Below the pieces are notes generated by a model. It searched no databases, had not been told where the DNA came from, and saw only the letters and a program-made list of their open reading frames with translations. The position numbers and the translations under genes are program-made. Below, one piece after another: positions 1-9,142 of a stretch of 64,000 nt of DNA. The DNA is from Luidia sarsii (lineage: Eukaryota > Echinodermata > Asteroidea > Paxillosida > Luidiidae), in NCBI GenBank assembly GCA_949987565.1, contig OX465113.1:6074551-6138550 (forward strand). Direction: 5' to 3'. Every line of letters starts with the position of its first letter. Positions within the stretch are counted from its first letter, which is position 1.

Positions 1-513
1 CAAAATGACATGACGCAATCATGACGTCATCAAAATGCGAGATTTTGAAACACATATTAGCCATCGGTCAACTAATGACCATGCAACTTGGTGAGCAGTA
101 AGTTATTTAGCTTCACACTCAAATTCGAAAGTTTGAAACCGATCGACTATTGTTTCGAATTAGGCCCATTATGAATTTTCGAATAATATTGTCCCATAGA
201 CTTTGTGCATGAAATTTGTGCGCTGCATCAAAGCACGTACACTGCAGCCTGGTGAATTTCCTCACATGTTGCGCGATGGGAGAAACCACCGTCATCTCTT
301 CGCTGTGTGTCAGGGCATTGTCATGCGCATGCGTTACTTGGCTGTCAAAGCCAAGGTTGTCGTTTTCAGACAGTTGCCTTCTTCGCTAATCGTTTGCGTG
401 TCCCGTGAAAACAGTGGTCCTATGATTTGCGTCAAAGTCAAAGTTATAAAGGCGGATAAGCCCTAGGCAATTTTGTTATATTGAGTTTGAAAATTTGCCC
501 CTTTAAAGCGCTG

Positions 514-527
514 TCACGTGTCACGTG
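514..527 (+). promoter_or_regulatory. Two adjacent TCACGTG E-boxes
   Basis: TCACGTG occurs twice back to back with a 7 bp period. CACGTG is the core bound by basic helix-loop-helix leucine-zipper proteins (MITF/TFE, USF and MYC families). No gene start is visible nearby, so a regulatory role is only a possibility. Confidence 0.25.
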
Positions 528-724
528 ATACATGATGACGTAATAATAGCGTCATAGTACGCGGCACTAAAAGACATCAGGGACATTTTTTGGCCAAGTT
601 TGGTTCAGAACGATCTTTGCATATTGCTAAAAAAAATGGCACCCGTGCTTTGTCAGCCGAAGAAGAAGAGGAAGAGGAAGAAGATGAGGAAGAACCAAAA
701 AAATCAGAACAAAAAATATGCCTT

Positions 725-772
725 TTCCGTTGAGACGGAATAGCCAAATAATTCATTTCCGTTGAGACGGAA
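725..772. repeat. Duplicated small hairpin
   Basis: The 16-base sequence TTCCGTTGAGACGGAA, a 6 bp stem with a TGAG loop, occurs at 725-740 and again at 757-772. Both copies are followed by related AGCCAA sequence, so this is a local duplication of about 32 bp. Confidence 0.6.
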
Positions 773-1124
773 AAGCCAATGAATTGACGTAGAATCATTT
801 CATTTACGGGAGTATCGCAATTCGGTGGAAAAAGTCCCTTGTAACTTTTAATAGTAGTGTAGGGAAATGATCAGAAGGGAGACGTATTGATGTATCCTGT
901 ACAAAACAAAGTAATCTCGTTTCTTTGATATCTACTGAGGGCGCTATTCCGACCTAACGGTCATGCTTCCACTATAATTATTATGGGTGCGACACGTCAC
1001 ACTCAGAACAAAAATAGTCCGCGTTTTGGAGAAATTTTGGTCGCACAGTCAATTTGGTTGACTTTAATTGCATAATATCATTAGCTATTTTTAGTGACGG
1101 ATGCTTCCTGAAAATAGAAAGACA

Positions 1125-1420
1125 AGGGTTGGCGAATGCCAGTCATTGAAAGATTTCTGCATAAAATGTTGTATTTTGGGAGAAAAGGGTAAAAGAAAAT
1201 CTTTACGTCTCACCGAGATCTAAACTATTTTTCGGAACAGTACGGCGTTAAATGCTGCATTTTCGCGAAACACATAAAGCAGTTTTCACGGTTTTCTCGA
1301 GACTCGGTTGGTGGAACGAGCTGATTTTTTCACAGGTGTGCTATTTCATGCATATGTTGGATCAGACAACGTATGGAAGCTATTCTTAGACCTCGACCAA
1401 TGCTTTAAACTCTCCTTTTT
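1125..1420 (+). repeat. Interspersed repeat family A, copy 1
   Basis: This segment aligns by eye along most of its length with 23690-23940. Shared landmarks in the same order are TTGGGAGAAAAG, AGATCTAA, TTTTCGG, GTTAAATGCTG, TTTTCGCGAAAC, TTCACAGGTGTGCTAT, ATGCATATGTTG, ATCAGACAACG and GACCAATG. The last third recurs at 40340-40425. No coding capacity, tRNA head or terminal inverted repeat is visible, so its class is unknown. Confidence 0.7.
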
Positions 1421-1616
1421 CTACAATTTATCAGTTAATTAGACCCCGAAGGCCCCAGATTGAAAAAAACCTATAATAAGTTGGGCGGAGCCGTCTTGGA
1501 TTTAAAGAGTGTGCTGCAACCATGCAGCTCGATCTATGAAAGACATCAACCGCAGACTAAGTATGTAGGCTAGGCACTGAAGCCTTTACAATATTAGTGT
1601 GCCCAATTTATTTATG

Positions 1617-1840
1617 GACATTACAGATTTAAGAAATAACTTACGCATCAAGGAGGTTGTACTAGTATCAGATATTCCGTCAATTTTGGCAGCTCAAATT
1701 TCTTCCGTTTTCGAGAAAAGGGGAAATTCTTGAATTTCCAAAGATCGCTCCGTTGAGTCCCTTTCACAAATACCGCCCTCTATGTCTGGAAAAGGGTAGC
1801 TTTTATTTTGGTGTTCACGGTTTTTCTCATGACATCAATA
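1617..1840 (+). repeat. Interspersed repeat family B, copy 1
   Basis: This segment aligns with 7427-7655. Shared landmarks are AGTATCAGA, ATTCCGT, CGTTTTCG, GAGAAAAG or GGAAAAG, ATACCGCCCTCTATGTCTG and TTTTCTCATGACAT. The two copies look roughly 70-75% alike by eye. No reading frame is shared. It lies 200 bp downstream of a family A copy, but the families also occur apart, so they are listed separately. Confidence 0.7.
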
Positions 1841-2135
1841 ACGGCCAATCCGTCTGACCGTATAGAATAGTTATAGCCTATAAGATCACCACCACATACG
1901 TGATGGCTACACTATAAACACGTTTTGGACCAAAACAACCCAGTAGTTGTGCTTTAATCTACCAATAATGTCATTTTTTTAAGACAAGCTCCAAGATCTC
2001 CGCAACTGCGCCAGTACCGTATCCATTAGCAGGGTCCAGCAGCTCAAGTCGTTATCAAGGGCACAATTCAGAATGGGCTCAACAGGTTTCCCTTTTCTTG
2101 ATTCTTTACTCAATACAACTAGACTCGTTTTTGTC

Positions 2136-2464
2136 TCTAAATGCAAAAGAGCGAATAATTCACTCTCTCAAGGAGTGTAAATTTCTCCAAAAAGCTAATA
2201 CCGCTCAAAAAGAGTAAAAAACCACCGACTGTAAAAGATGTGAAAACCGCTCAGAGTGAAGTCCCTCTCTTGTAAGGAGCCATATGGACGACAACTCTTT
2301 TTTGAATTGTCCTCCATATGGCTCCTCTATGAGTAGTGTTTTACTCCATTCTTAGCGGTTTCCACACCTGTCACAGTGGTTTTCTCGCTTTTTGAGCGCT
2401 TTTGGCTTTTCTTGAGGAAATGTCACTCTGTGCGAGTGGATTATTCACTCTTTTGCATTTGGAG
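2136..2464. mobile_element. Fold-back (MITE-like) element, about 330 bp
   Basis: The whole segment is one long imperfect inverted repeat. The left end has AAATGCAAAAGAGCGAATAA and the right end carries its reverse complement with a few changes. Internally AAGGAGCCATATGGACGAC (about 2276-2294) is mirrored at about 2318-2336, and GAAAACCGCTCAGAGTGAAG-like and CTCAAAAAGAG-like blocks are also mirrored. The T-rich loop is around 2300-2313. There is no transposase, and no clear target-site duplication was found. It reads as a non-autonomous DNA transposon or fold-back element of unknown superfamily. Confidence 0.75.
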
Positions 2465-3659
2465 TTCGACTAATGCATGTATGGTTAAGGTTGAAGCAAG
2501 CTTTACCCACTACCGTGCTCGTGCATGAACCAACCATGCCCTCTCAACCAGACGATACGACTCGTCTTATTCCCTAGGCGGAATTCATGGGCGTCTATAT
2601 ACCGCCTTGTCCTGCCGCTTGAGAGTTTAGCAAAGTCTCTGCGCAGCACGCCCCAAACCGACTGGCTAGCCCTGTCTGCAGATAGATTGAGTGTTGACCG
2701 CCTTTTTATTTGGGGCTGGCCCGTGCTCTCCGCCCAGCCACGCGTCTAGCCACGAGGCTACTACAGGGATGTGATTCGGTTGATGGCTACGCTATACTCC
2801 AGAATGATGTTGGCACAAGACCATACCCGATGGCTTTACTGCAAGACGCGTACAGGTTGATGCACCTTAGCTAAGCATCATCATACAACAGTGTGCGAGT
2901 ATGGACATGTCCGTACTAGGTCTGCTCTATTTCATCTAGACCTAAGTATAAGATTATGTATAACGGCGAAGCACTGTGTCCTCGTAGTTACGTCAAATGA
3001 AATAGAGCAGACCTACTTTCCTTATACATAAACTCTTTATAAAGGTGGCTCGGCCTTTATAGTCAGTATTCAGGTTCAATAGTTCAATATCTCTCATCCG
3101 CTATGATATATCCAAAATACTAACTAACAACATTTTGACTGTGGGTGCAGTGTGAATGCTCTCTGCTGCACAGGACACCAAGCCATCAAATTCAGTGACT
3201 AACCACAGCGTGTATTGTCAGGTTTTGTGTGACAGGGACGAAGCCCAAGCCCGAACCTGGGTTATGGATTCGTGAAGGGTCATAATAATAATCCACTCTT
3301 ACATACACCACCCTATGATCGACCTGGAGACGACACGGATCAGTCACTGATATAATCATACCACACGCTACAACCTCGCACGCAATCGCCGGGTGACAAA
3401 TTGGATGCCGAAGGAATAACTAGGCCGGTTGTATGGTCAGCATGCATCACACGGTGATCAGAAATAAACAGTCGCAGGAGACGTGAATTTTAATAGTCGA
3501 TGTTTGGGACAGAACCCCAGGCAATGTTCGCCTGTTAAAAAGGAGAACAAATTATAACAACCGAAACGTTAACGAGAGTGAAAGTGAGCTTGGGTCCGAT
3601 ATCAACACACAGGTGAAAAGACAGCAATACAGGAAACGTGACCACAGTCGGGATGATCT
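2465..3659. other. Non-genic stretch
   Basis: Apart from the inverted repeat at 2917-3015 nothing is recognised. The open frame around 2525-2749 has no family resemblance and no ribosome-scanning or splice support. Confidence 0.5.
2917..3015. repeat. 19 bp perfect inverted repeat with 61 bp spacer
   Basis: TAGGTCTGCTCTATTTCAT at 2917-2935 is exactly reverse-complemented at 2997-3015. The spacer is unique. It could be a very short MITE or a chance remnant of an inverted duplication. Confidence 0.7.
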
Positions 3660-3745
3660 CAGACCAAACGTGGCGTCTGCACTAGAAAATGGGAGTTGCG
3701 GGTCTGAATCCCGGCCGAGCTGCCGGTATTTTTTCAGCAGGTAAT
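3660..3745 (+). repeat. Possible tRNA-derived SINE fragment
   Basis: GGGTCTGAATCCCGGCC at about 3700-3716 resembles the tRNA B box and T-arm (GGTTCNANTCC). No clear A box is visible and no cloverleaf can be drawn, so at most this is a decayed SINE head. Confidence 0.3.
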
Positions 3746-4534
3746 CAGGCAAAGAACTGAGCATAGAATGCTTAATATACGGCGAACAAGGCAAATAGCT
3801 ATGACATGAAAAGCCACTCAAATCAAACATCTAGATCTACACAAACAAAATAGGAGACTTAAAGACGCTTCCATACTTTGTCAAACTCAAACTTACCTGC
3901 GTGAGCATGTCATGATAAAAACTGTGGAAACGAAATTAAACTTGTTTTCAGACAGAGAGGGCAGTATTTGTAAAATTTGTCTGAGACCATAGCAAACGTT
4001 GCCATGTCCGGAAATTGGACACTAGGGAAATGGTGTACCTTCCCTTTGAATCTGTGCCATACTGTGCCAGAGTCAGAGCAAGCAATCATATATCGCTCGC
4101 CCTTAGCAAGCGCAGTCCAATACCCCTACTGGGATTTGGGAATGAGGCATTATTTTTATACCGGCTAAGTGGGAAAGGACGGGAATGCCCAGCAACAGTA
4201 AACTAGTGTCTATGATGTCAGTCTATTCAAGAGTATGTTACAATAAAAAGGTGATTGGATTATCCAGGCTATGCTTAATAATAAAGTGGGGGGGGGGGGT
4301 ATCCGACACTTATCTAAACTATTTCCAAAGATCACATGCCCATTGTCATTCAGATGCAACTAACAATTATTATGTAAACCTGGCTACCGCAGGTCGGGGA
4401 TCACACAAAGTGGATGCAGCTTTTTTTTTAGCTTAATTTTCGAACAAACAAATAAGAGAAAAGAAAAAAACTCGCAGTGAATTTTTAAAGAATTTGTGAA
4501 AAAATGACAACAACAAATAGCCTTGACAGAGACT
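3746..4534. other. Non-genic stretch
   Basis: This stretch is AT-rich with a G homopolymer near 4290 and T and A runs around 4425-4510. A short ACACAAAGTGGATGCAG segment at about 4404-4420 matches the terminal inverted repeat of the MITE at 45427-45583, so a solo end may be present. No gene is seen. Confidence 0.45.
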
Positions 4535-4745
4535 AGACATCTAAATGCTTCTGTGTGGTGCCCCCATCCCAGCAAATGGACGAGTTTTGGGAGGCCGTCA
4601 TCTAAGGGCTTGATAGCTCAAATGATATCACCACTGGTATAATACGTTAAGCCAGAGGTTTCGGTATCAAGTCCCGGTCCAGTCAAAGTTTCTAGGTTAT
4701 TTTCACAAATTTTTTAAAATGTCCCAGGCATTTTCCTTTGTTTAC
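4535..4745 (+). repeat. tRNA-derived SINE, copy 1
   Basis: GATAGCTCAAATGATA (about 4611-4626) resembles a tRNA A box. GGTATCAAGTCCCGG, beginning near 4660, resembles a B box about 50 bases downstream, the spacing expected of a tRNA head. It is followed by CCAGTCAAAGTTTCTAGG and an AT-rich body ending CATTTTCCTTTG. The same body occurs at 41955-42214 and, inverted, at 22125-22270. The 5' flank (AATGCTTCT, GCCCCCAT, CATCTAAGGGCT) is shared with 45640-45840, so the repeat unit extends upstream of the tRNA-like head. Confidence 0.65.
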
Positions 4746-5400
4746 CGATATGAATTATTCAACTCAAATGATTAACTCACGTTACATGAATGTCGATTGA
4801 TCACTTTGCGACTGAACCACTCTCATGCTTAGCTTCACCATAGCTTTAAGTGTTTGGATAAGCACACATTTCCTATGGGAATTTAGCCGTGACCGTCGGG
4901 TTCTATGACCATACAAGACAGTGTGAAGGACTTGATTGAATCAAAATACCATAAGCGTCAACCATTTCCCTGCTGCGGAGTTGCTACATAATTGCTCTAT
5001 GCTGTGCTGCACATAGAAATTCTATAATGGGTTGTATGCCTTCTGCACAGGCTTCTTCTATGAGCGTGTACAGGAGTGTAACATTATATTCAATCAGCTC
5101 CCATTATAGGCCGAATTCACTTTGTTATTTCTCATAGGCCTATGAATGTCACCAAGTTTCGGTGACGGTAATGGAAATGATGGTAGTGTGAACTTTAACC
5201 TGTTGAATTCATTTCATTTTGTTCATTTAGGCGAGTGCATTTTTTTCTAATTACCCCCACATAAATGCCCTAACCGTGATTTTTTATCAATTTTTTTATC
5301 AAAATTTGCCACCTTTTCTGGTCACGTCCCTCCATCCTAAAGCATTGAACCCCAAGGTTGCCTTAATCATAATTAATCCATAGGTCTACAATCAAAACCT

Positions 5401-5585
5401 ATGGACATCCCTGTTGGGTATCACTTCAATCTCCCTGATCATTCGATATCAGATATGAGTGTACTGGGAATAGAATCCCTTGGTCACCGTAGTAATGCTG
5501 TCCGTCTTAGCCGTGAGAAAATGTGGATGAAGCGTCTTCGGACTATTCAACCACATGGTCTCAACATCCAGGAGGGTAATGACTA
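5401..5585 (+). pseudogene. PLE GIY-YIG endonuclease C-terminal fragment
   Basis: This 61-codon frame reads like the last part of the GIY-YIG nuclease domain that follows reverse transcriptase in Penelope-like retroelements. A HFNLPDHSISDM block (about residues 9-20) is followed by a REKMWMKRL segment and the closing GLNIQEGND before a stop codon. The HFN-P-HS--DM pattern and the arginine/glutamate-rich helix are typical of GIY-YIG proteins of this kind in marine invertebrates. Upstream, the frame is closed after about 15 more codons and neither the GIY-YIG core nor the reverse transcriptase is present, so this is a 5'-truncated copy. It runs without a break into a pyrimidine-rich 3' UTR and the terminal hammerhead-like module at 5798-5836, which ties that repeat to a PLE. 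The family call is by pattern recognition, not by a search. Confidence 0.6.
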
Positions 5586-5913
5586 ACACCATGCAGCTTT
5601 CTGATAATCCTTCTTTTGTGTTCACTCCTTCACACTTCTCTCTTTGATCTTTCCCCCTCTTCTCACTAATCTCTACCCTACTCCTAGTCCTTTCCTTTGA
5701 TCTCACATATACCAGCTTTCCTCTTTGTTTCTCATCCGTGTCATATTCACTCTCTTCCCCCTTCCTTCGTGTACATGTATCTAGTCCTTGTCACTCTGCC
5801 TTTGAGAAAGGTCCTGCTAGGATCGAAACGTCAGGTCCACTAAATTTTGAGACTTACATTTTGGTAATTTTAGTCAGTAAGCAGTTTGCAACATTTTTGT
5901 ATATTACTTTTAC
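5586..5913 (+). mobile_element. PLE 3' UTR and terminal repeat (family 1)
   Basis: This is a C/T-rich 3' UTR followed by a terminal module in fixed order: CTTCCTTCGTGTACATG, CTTGTCACTCTGCC, the hammerhead-like core, CCACTAAATTTT, then the tail ACATTTTGGTAATTTTAGTC, AGTAAGCAGTTTGCAAC and ATTTTTGTATAT. The same tail ends the copies at 13.8, 34.6 and 47.4 kb. Because it directly follows the GIY-YIG frame, it provides the type sequence for the repeated module in this window. Confidence 0.65.
5798..5836 (+). ncRNA. Hammerhead-ribozyme-like motif (PLE type, variant core)
   Basis: Read as a minimal type I hammerhead, GCCT (5798-5801) pairs with AGGT (5833-5836) as helix I. TTGAGAA (5802-5808) stands where CUGANGA is expected. 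GGTCC (5810-5814) pairs with GGATC (5820-5824) as helix II with loop TGCTA. GAAA (5825-5828) is intact, and C-GTC (5829-5832) gives the A-U and C-G of a loop-less helix III plus the cleavage-site C. The two core changes fall at positions 3 and 8, which pair with each other (C-G replaced by U-A). One extra A separates the core from helix II. PLEs are known to carry minimal hammerheads thought to act as dimers. Activity here is unproven. Confidence 0.45.
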
Positions 5914-7426
5914 ATACTTTTATCAAATTATATGTCTGATCAGCTTCACCAGACAGACTCCTTACTAAAATGTTGCGGGTATACACTGTAATAAGCGCGG
6001 AACGCTCGTGTTGACATTTATGATTCAATGTGCTGCACGCATAATAGGAATACAATGTTCCTGTTAAGCTGCATACATTGATACATGATCTGTAATCGTC
6101 GTCAGGTTCTGATTGTGTATACGTGGTATATAAAAGGTTTTCTCCGGCCAGGTAGAATCTTGGTCTGTTTGTGTGCCCTGCTTTACGTGTACGGTTAGTG
6201 AATTCTAGATTGCGTCGCAATCTTCCTTCCGCGGGTGATATCAAAGCGGCCAGCCTTGGTCAAGTGGATTCTTTCCACTAGACACAATCTCTCATTCATT
6301 GCAGTGCTCGTAATAACACTTTTGCAGAAGGAATCTCATACGACTGATTTGCATGTAGTCTACTGTGGTCTGACGAGTGGGTATTATAGAGGCCTAATGC
6401 AGGACTAAGTATAAATTAATCTTCTTTCCTTTATTTGTTTGACTAGAAATAAATCTGTTCACCCCCCCCCCGTTTTTTTAGTAACGAAGTATAAGCTGGC
6501 TTAAATGATCAAATAGAAACATTAGGACGGTATAAATAATAACATCTTGTATTGAGTTCCGCATGGAGTCACCATAGAGCTACGTTGTGCTTGTGTCACG
6601 GAAGCAATGATTGATTACGAATTATAATTGCTGTAGCTGACTGCGACCCGTACCGACAGAGCTATACCGTGTCCCACACACACAAAGAGAAACTATAGCA
6701 ATATCTTTTACGATTCATTAAAGGTTTCCCCTGACCCACTTCCGATGGGCTTAGAGGAACGAACATCAACACGGTAAGTAGTCTTCCTCGTACATGGGCA
6801 CCACCAAGAGTGACACACTTCTCCCAGTGCTTGTAAAAGTCGGCAGGTTATAAGGCTACAGCCACGACTTGACTCCGGAAATTAGTGTTTCATCATCTGG
6901 GAAACGTGTTCTCCGTCAAAGGTGACTACATGGATGGAAAAGGGGTAACACTTAGCCAGTGCGAGATCAGGGAAAGGAGGATAGCAAGGAAGACATTCAT
7001 AGTCACGGGAGTATGCTTCCGACTGGGCAGTCGGGGAGTTGTGGGTGGGGAGAGCTGTCTTCATTGCAGGAGGCGACGCCTGGTCAGCATGGCACACATC
7101 TTCACTTTGACAGCCCCTCGCAATTTCCGCAGGAGTTCAATGCTGCAAATTACCGCACGACCCTTAGGAAATGTGAAATTCAGGCACATTATATTTATAA
7201 TGACCCGAAGCGGGTCAGGGGAGAAATCTTTCATCAAGGCCTCTCGTGCCACTTGTGTTCTTGATTGGCGCCCAATCTCCTACACATATGTTCTCCTTGG
7301 AATGGGTAGCTGCTTAGCCTCTACGACATGAACGGCATAATTATACCGATTAGTCTAGCCAATAAGCCTTTCTCCGAGATCTTGAGCAGTTGTGCTAAAA
7401 TATAAAAGACCCTCGATTAAAAGTTT
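5914..7426. other. Non-genic stretch
   Basis: A TGGTCAAGTGG sequence at about 6258-6268 weakly resembles a tRNA A box. A poly-C run lies near 6463. Around 6885-7331 three frames are open on both strands, which I read as local stop-poor composition because none shows a domain. A GTAAGT at 6774 follows a short open frame but has no supporting exon features. Confidence 0.45.
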
Positions 7427-7655
7427 GCAAAGTTTCCAATTTCCAAGTTTGAGAATTTACTTACTCATCAGGAAGTTAGTAATAGTATCAGACATTCCGT
7501 GAAATTTTAGCTCTCGAAAATCTGACGTTTTCGGGAAAAGAGGAAATTTGTGGAGCGATCTTTGGAACAGAATTCCTTTTACATACCGCCCTCTATGTCT
7601 GAAGAAAACTAGCATCCAATTTCGTCTCCACGGGTTTTCTCATGACATGATTGAA
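7427..7655 (+). repeat. Interspersed repeat family B, copy 2
   Basis: Second copy of the family at 1617-1840, in the same orientation. It has AGTATCAGACATTCCGT, CGTTTTCGGGAAAAG, ACATACCGCCCTCTATGTC and GGTTTTCTCATGACAT in order. Confidence 0.7.
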
Positions 7656-7659
7656 GGAT

Positions 7660-7959
7660 TGTGCCAAAACTTACGCAAGTGTGTTAAACCATTAAATGTT
7701 CCAAAAAAGAAAACCTGCAAAGGTTTTAGCTGAAATGGTAATATGAGAAAGTAGAGAAAAAACGTCACATCGATATTTTCCGATCTTCCCAATGTTGTAT
7801 ATTGAGCCTTTTAAGCCAGAAAAAGAAAAAAAAAATCATGAGTTTTTGTCCAAATCCCATCATTTCTTGAAGTACTCTTCACAAAACACATTTTATCTGG
7901 CTACTCATTGTCGTGCCAGTAAAAACTGTAATGATGAGTCTTACGAGAGCCAAGTCTCG
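7660..7959. other. Non-genic, A-rich stretch
   Basis: No feature is recognised. The sequence is A-rich with an AAAAAGAAAAAAAAAA-type run near 7820. Confidence 0.5.
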
Positions 7960-8115
7960 ACCATTTTAAGCCAATGCATTGTGGGATAATTCCCGAGCAG
8001 AGAGGCTGGCCAGAGAAGTGACGTCAGAGCCAGACAGAACGCCTTCGCGCTGAGTTTTCCGAGAGAAGTAGTCGAACGCACGTAACACGCACATCACGCA
8101 AGACTATGAAACTCC
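7960..8115 (+). promoter_or_regulatory. Promoter-like cluster with ZNF143/Staf-type and CRE sites
   Basis: CAATGCATTGTGGGA (7972-7986) is, on the minus strand, a good match to the ZNF143/Staf element CCCAYAATGCAYYG. A TGACGTCA CRE palindrome lies about 35 bp further on, near 8019-8026. The next 90 bases are richer in CpG than the surroundings and lead to an ATG at 8116. The open frame after that ATG (62 codons) shows no domain and no obvious donor, so the promoter is a candidate without a demonstrated gene. Confidence 0.3.
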
Positions 8116-9019
8116 ATGGCATCATCTCATCTAAACCGTCTCTACATCCACTTCTCCCCCTTCCCTAAATTCCATGAACTTTGTGACTGCACTTTGCTGG
8201 GGGTTCTTTATGGGGGCCGAAGCATCGATATCTTTAAAGCACTTTATATCGGGCTATCAAAGCCAGTTGTTGCTTATTATATGAATTTTCAATGTCCTTA
8301 TTAAACCACTCTTTTAAATAGCCTCGTGATTGGTGTAGGTGATAGGGTATACCTTATCAACACCATTCATTCTACACAAGTAAATTTATTCATGGGAATG
8401 CAACCATCATTCCTAAGAAACATTGATATCAAAACTGAAATGTTCTGAAATTAAACAGGGACAGAATTTTTAGGTGAAATATTTCTTTGAGAGATTACCG
8501 ATAAATTGTCCTCACGGTATCCTTCGTGATACATGTAGTGGGTTATTATTCATAAAATGGCATGGCGTGTCTTTGTGCATGTATTATGGTCTTACTGGCA
8601 TGATTTATATAGGCTGCATTCATGACAGTCAATATTAGACGTACAGGGTGTGCTCTGGGCTTTGACAATCGAAGTTTCCACGAAGCAATCACAGAAACGG
8701 AGACGGCAGTGATTGCATTACTGGTCACACTCTGGCTTCACACTGCGATGCGATGTGCATAACACACAGTGTGTTGTCTGGCCCGATGGATAGACATGAA
8801 GTATGGAATTTGTAATTCTGATTTCCTAGCTTTGCCATCCCGGTATATTTGTGAATTGGACAAACATCTTAATGAATTTACCATATCCTTCTATTATCGT
8901 ATTTCTGTCGTCCATGCTAAGGTAATATTAATATTGATCGATCAAATTATGCTAGGTCACTCATTGGTTTAAAAAAATAATTTACAGCATTTATGACTAA
9001 ATGTCATCATCTAACTTTC
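8116..9019. other. Non-genic stretch
   Basis: Apart from the short ATG-initiated frame at 8116-8304 described with the promoter-like cluster, nothing is recognised. Confidence 0.45.
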
Positions 9020-9142
9020 TTATCTATTAAACGTCATATTTTCTTTATTTTTAAACGTCATATTTTCTTTATTTGTTAACGTAATATTTTCTTTATTTTT
9101 TAAACGTCATAATTTTCTTCATTTCTTAACGTCATATTTTGG
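9020..9142 (+). repeat. Short minisatellite, about 28 bp unit
   Basis: Five degenerate copies of a unit built around AACGTCATATTTTCTTTATT occur in tandem, with variable T-run lengths (27-30 bp). Confidence 0.75.

Larger units (their letters stand above)
1..1124. other. Non-genic stretch with scattered motif-like sites
   Basis: No convincing gene is seen. A palindromic CRE-type site (ATGACGTCAT) lies at 21-30 and further CGTCA-containing sequence lies near 535-560. A purine-rich GAA/GAG run at about 658-700 gives a serine-rich frame on the minus strand that I read as low-complexity sequence. An open frame covering about 209-466 has no recognisable domain and no splice or promoter support. Confidence 0.5.

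Noticed and set aside
6745..6773. Tiny first exon ending at GTAAGT (6774)
   Set aside because: Only ten codons, with no start context or conservation evidence. The donor hexamer is expected by chance several times in 64 kb.
6885..7331. Three overlapping open frames (up to 148 codons) on both strands
   Set aside because: No domain, no codon-position pattern that favours one frame, and no exon-type boundaries.
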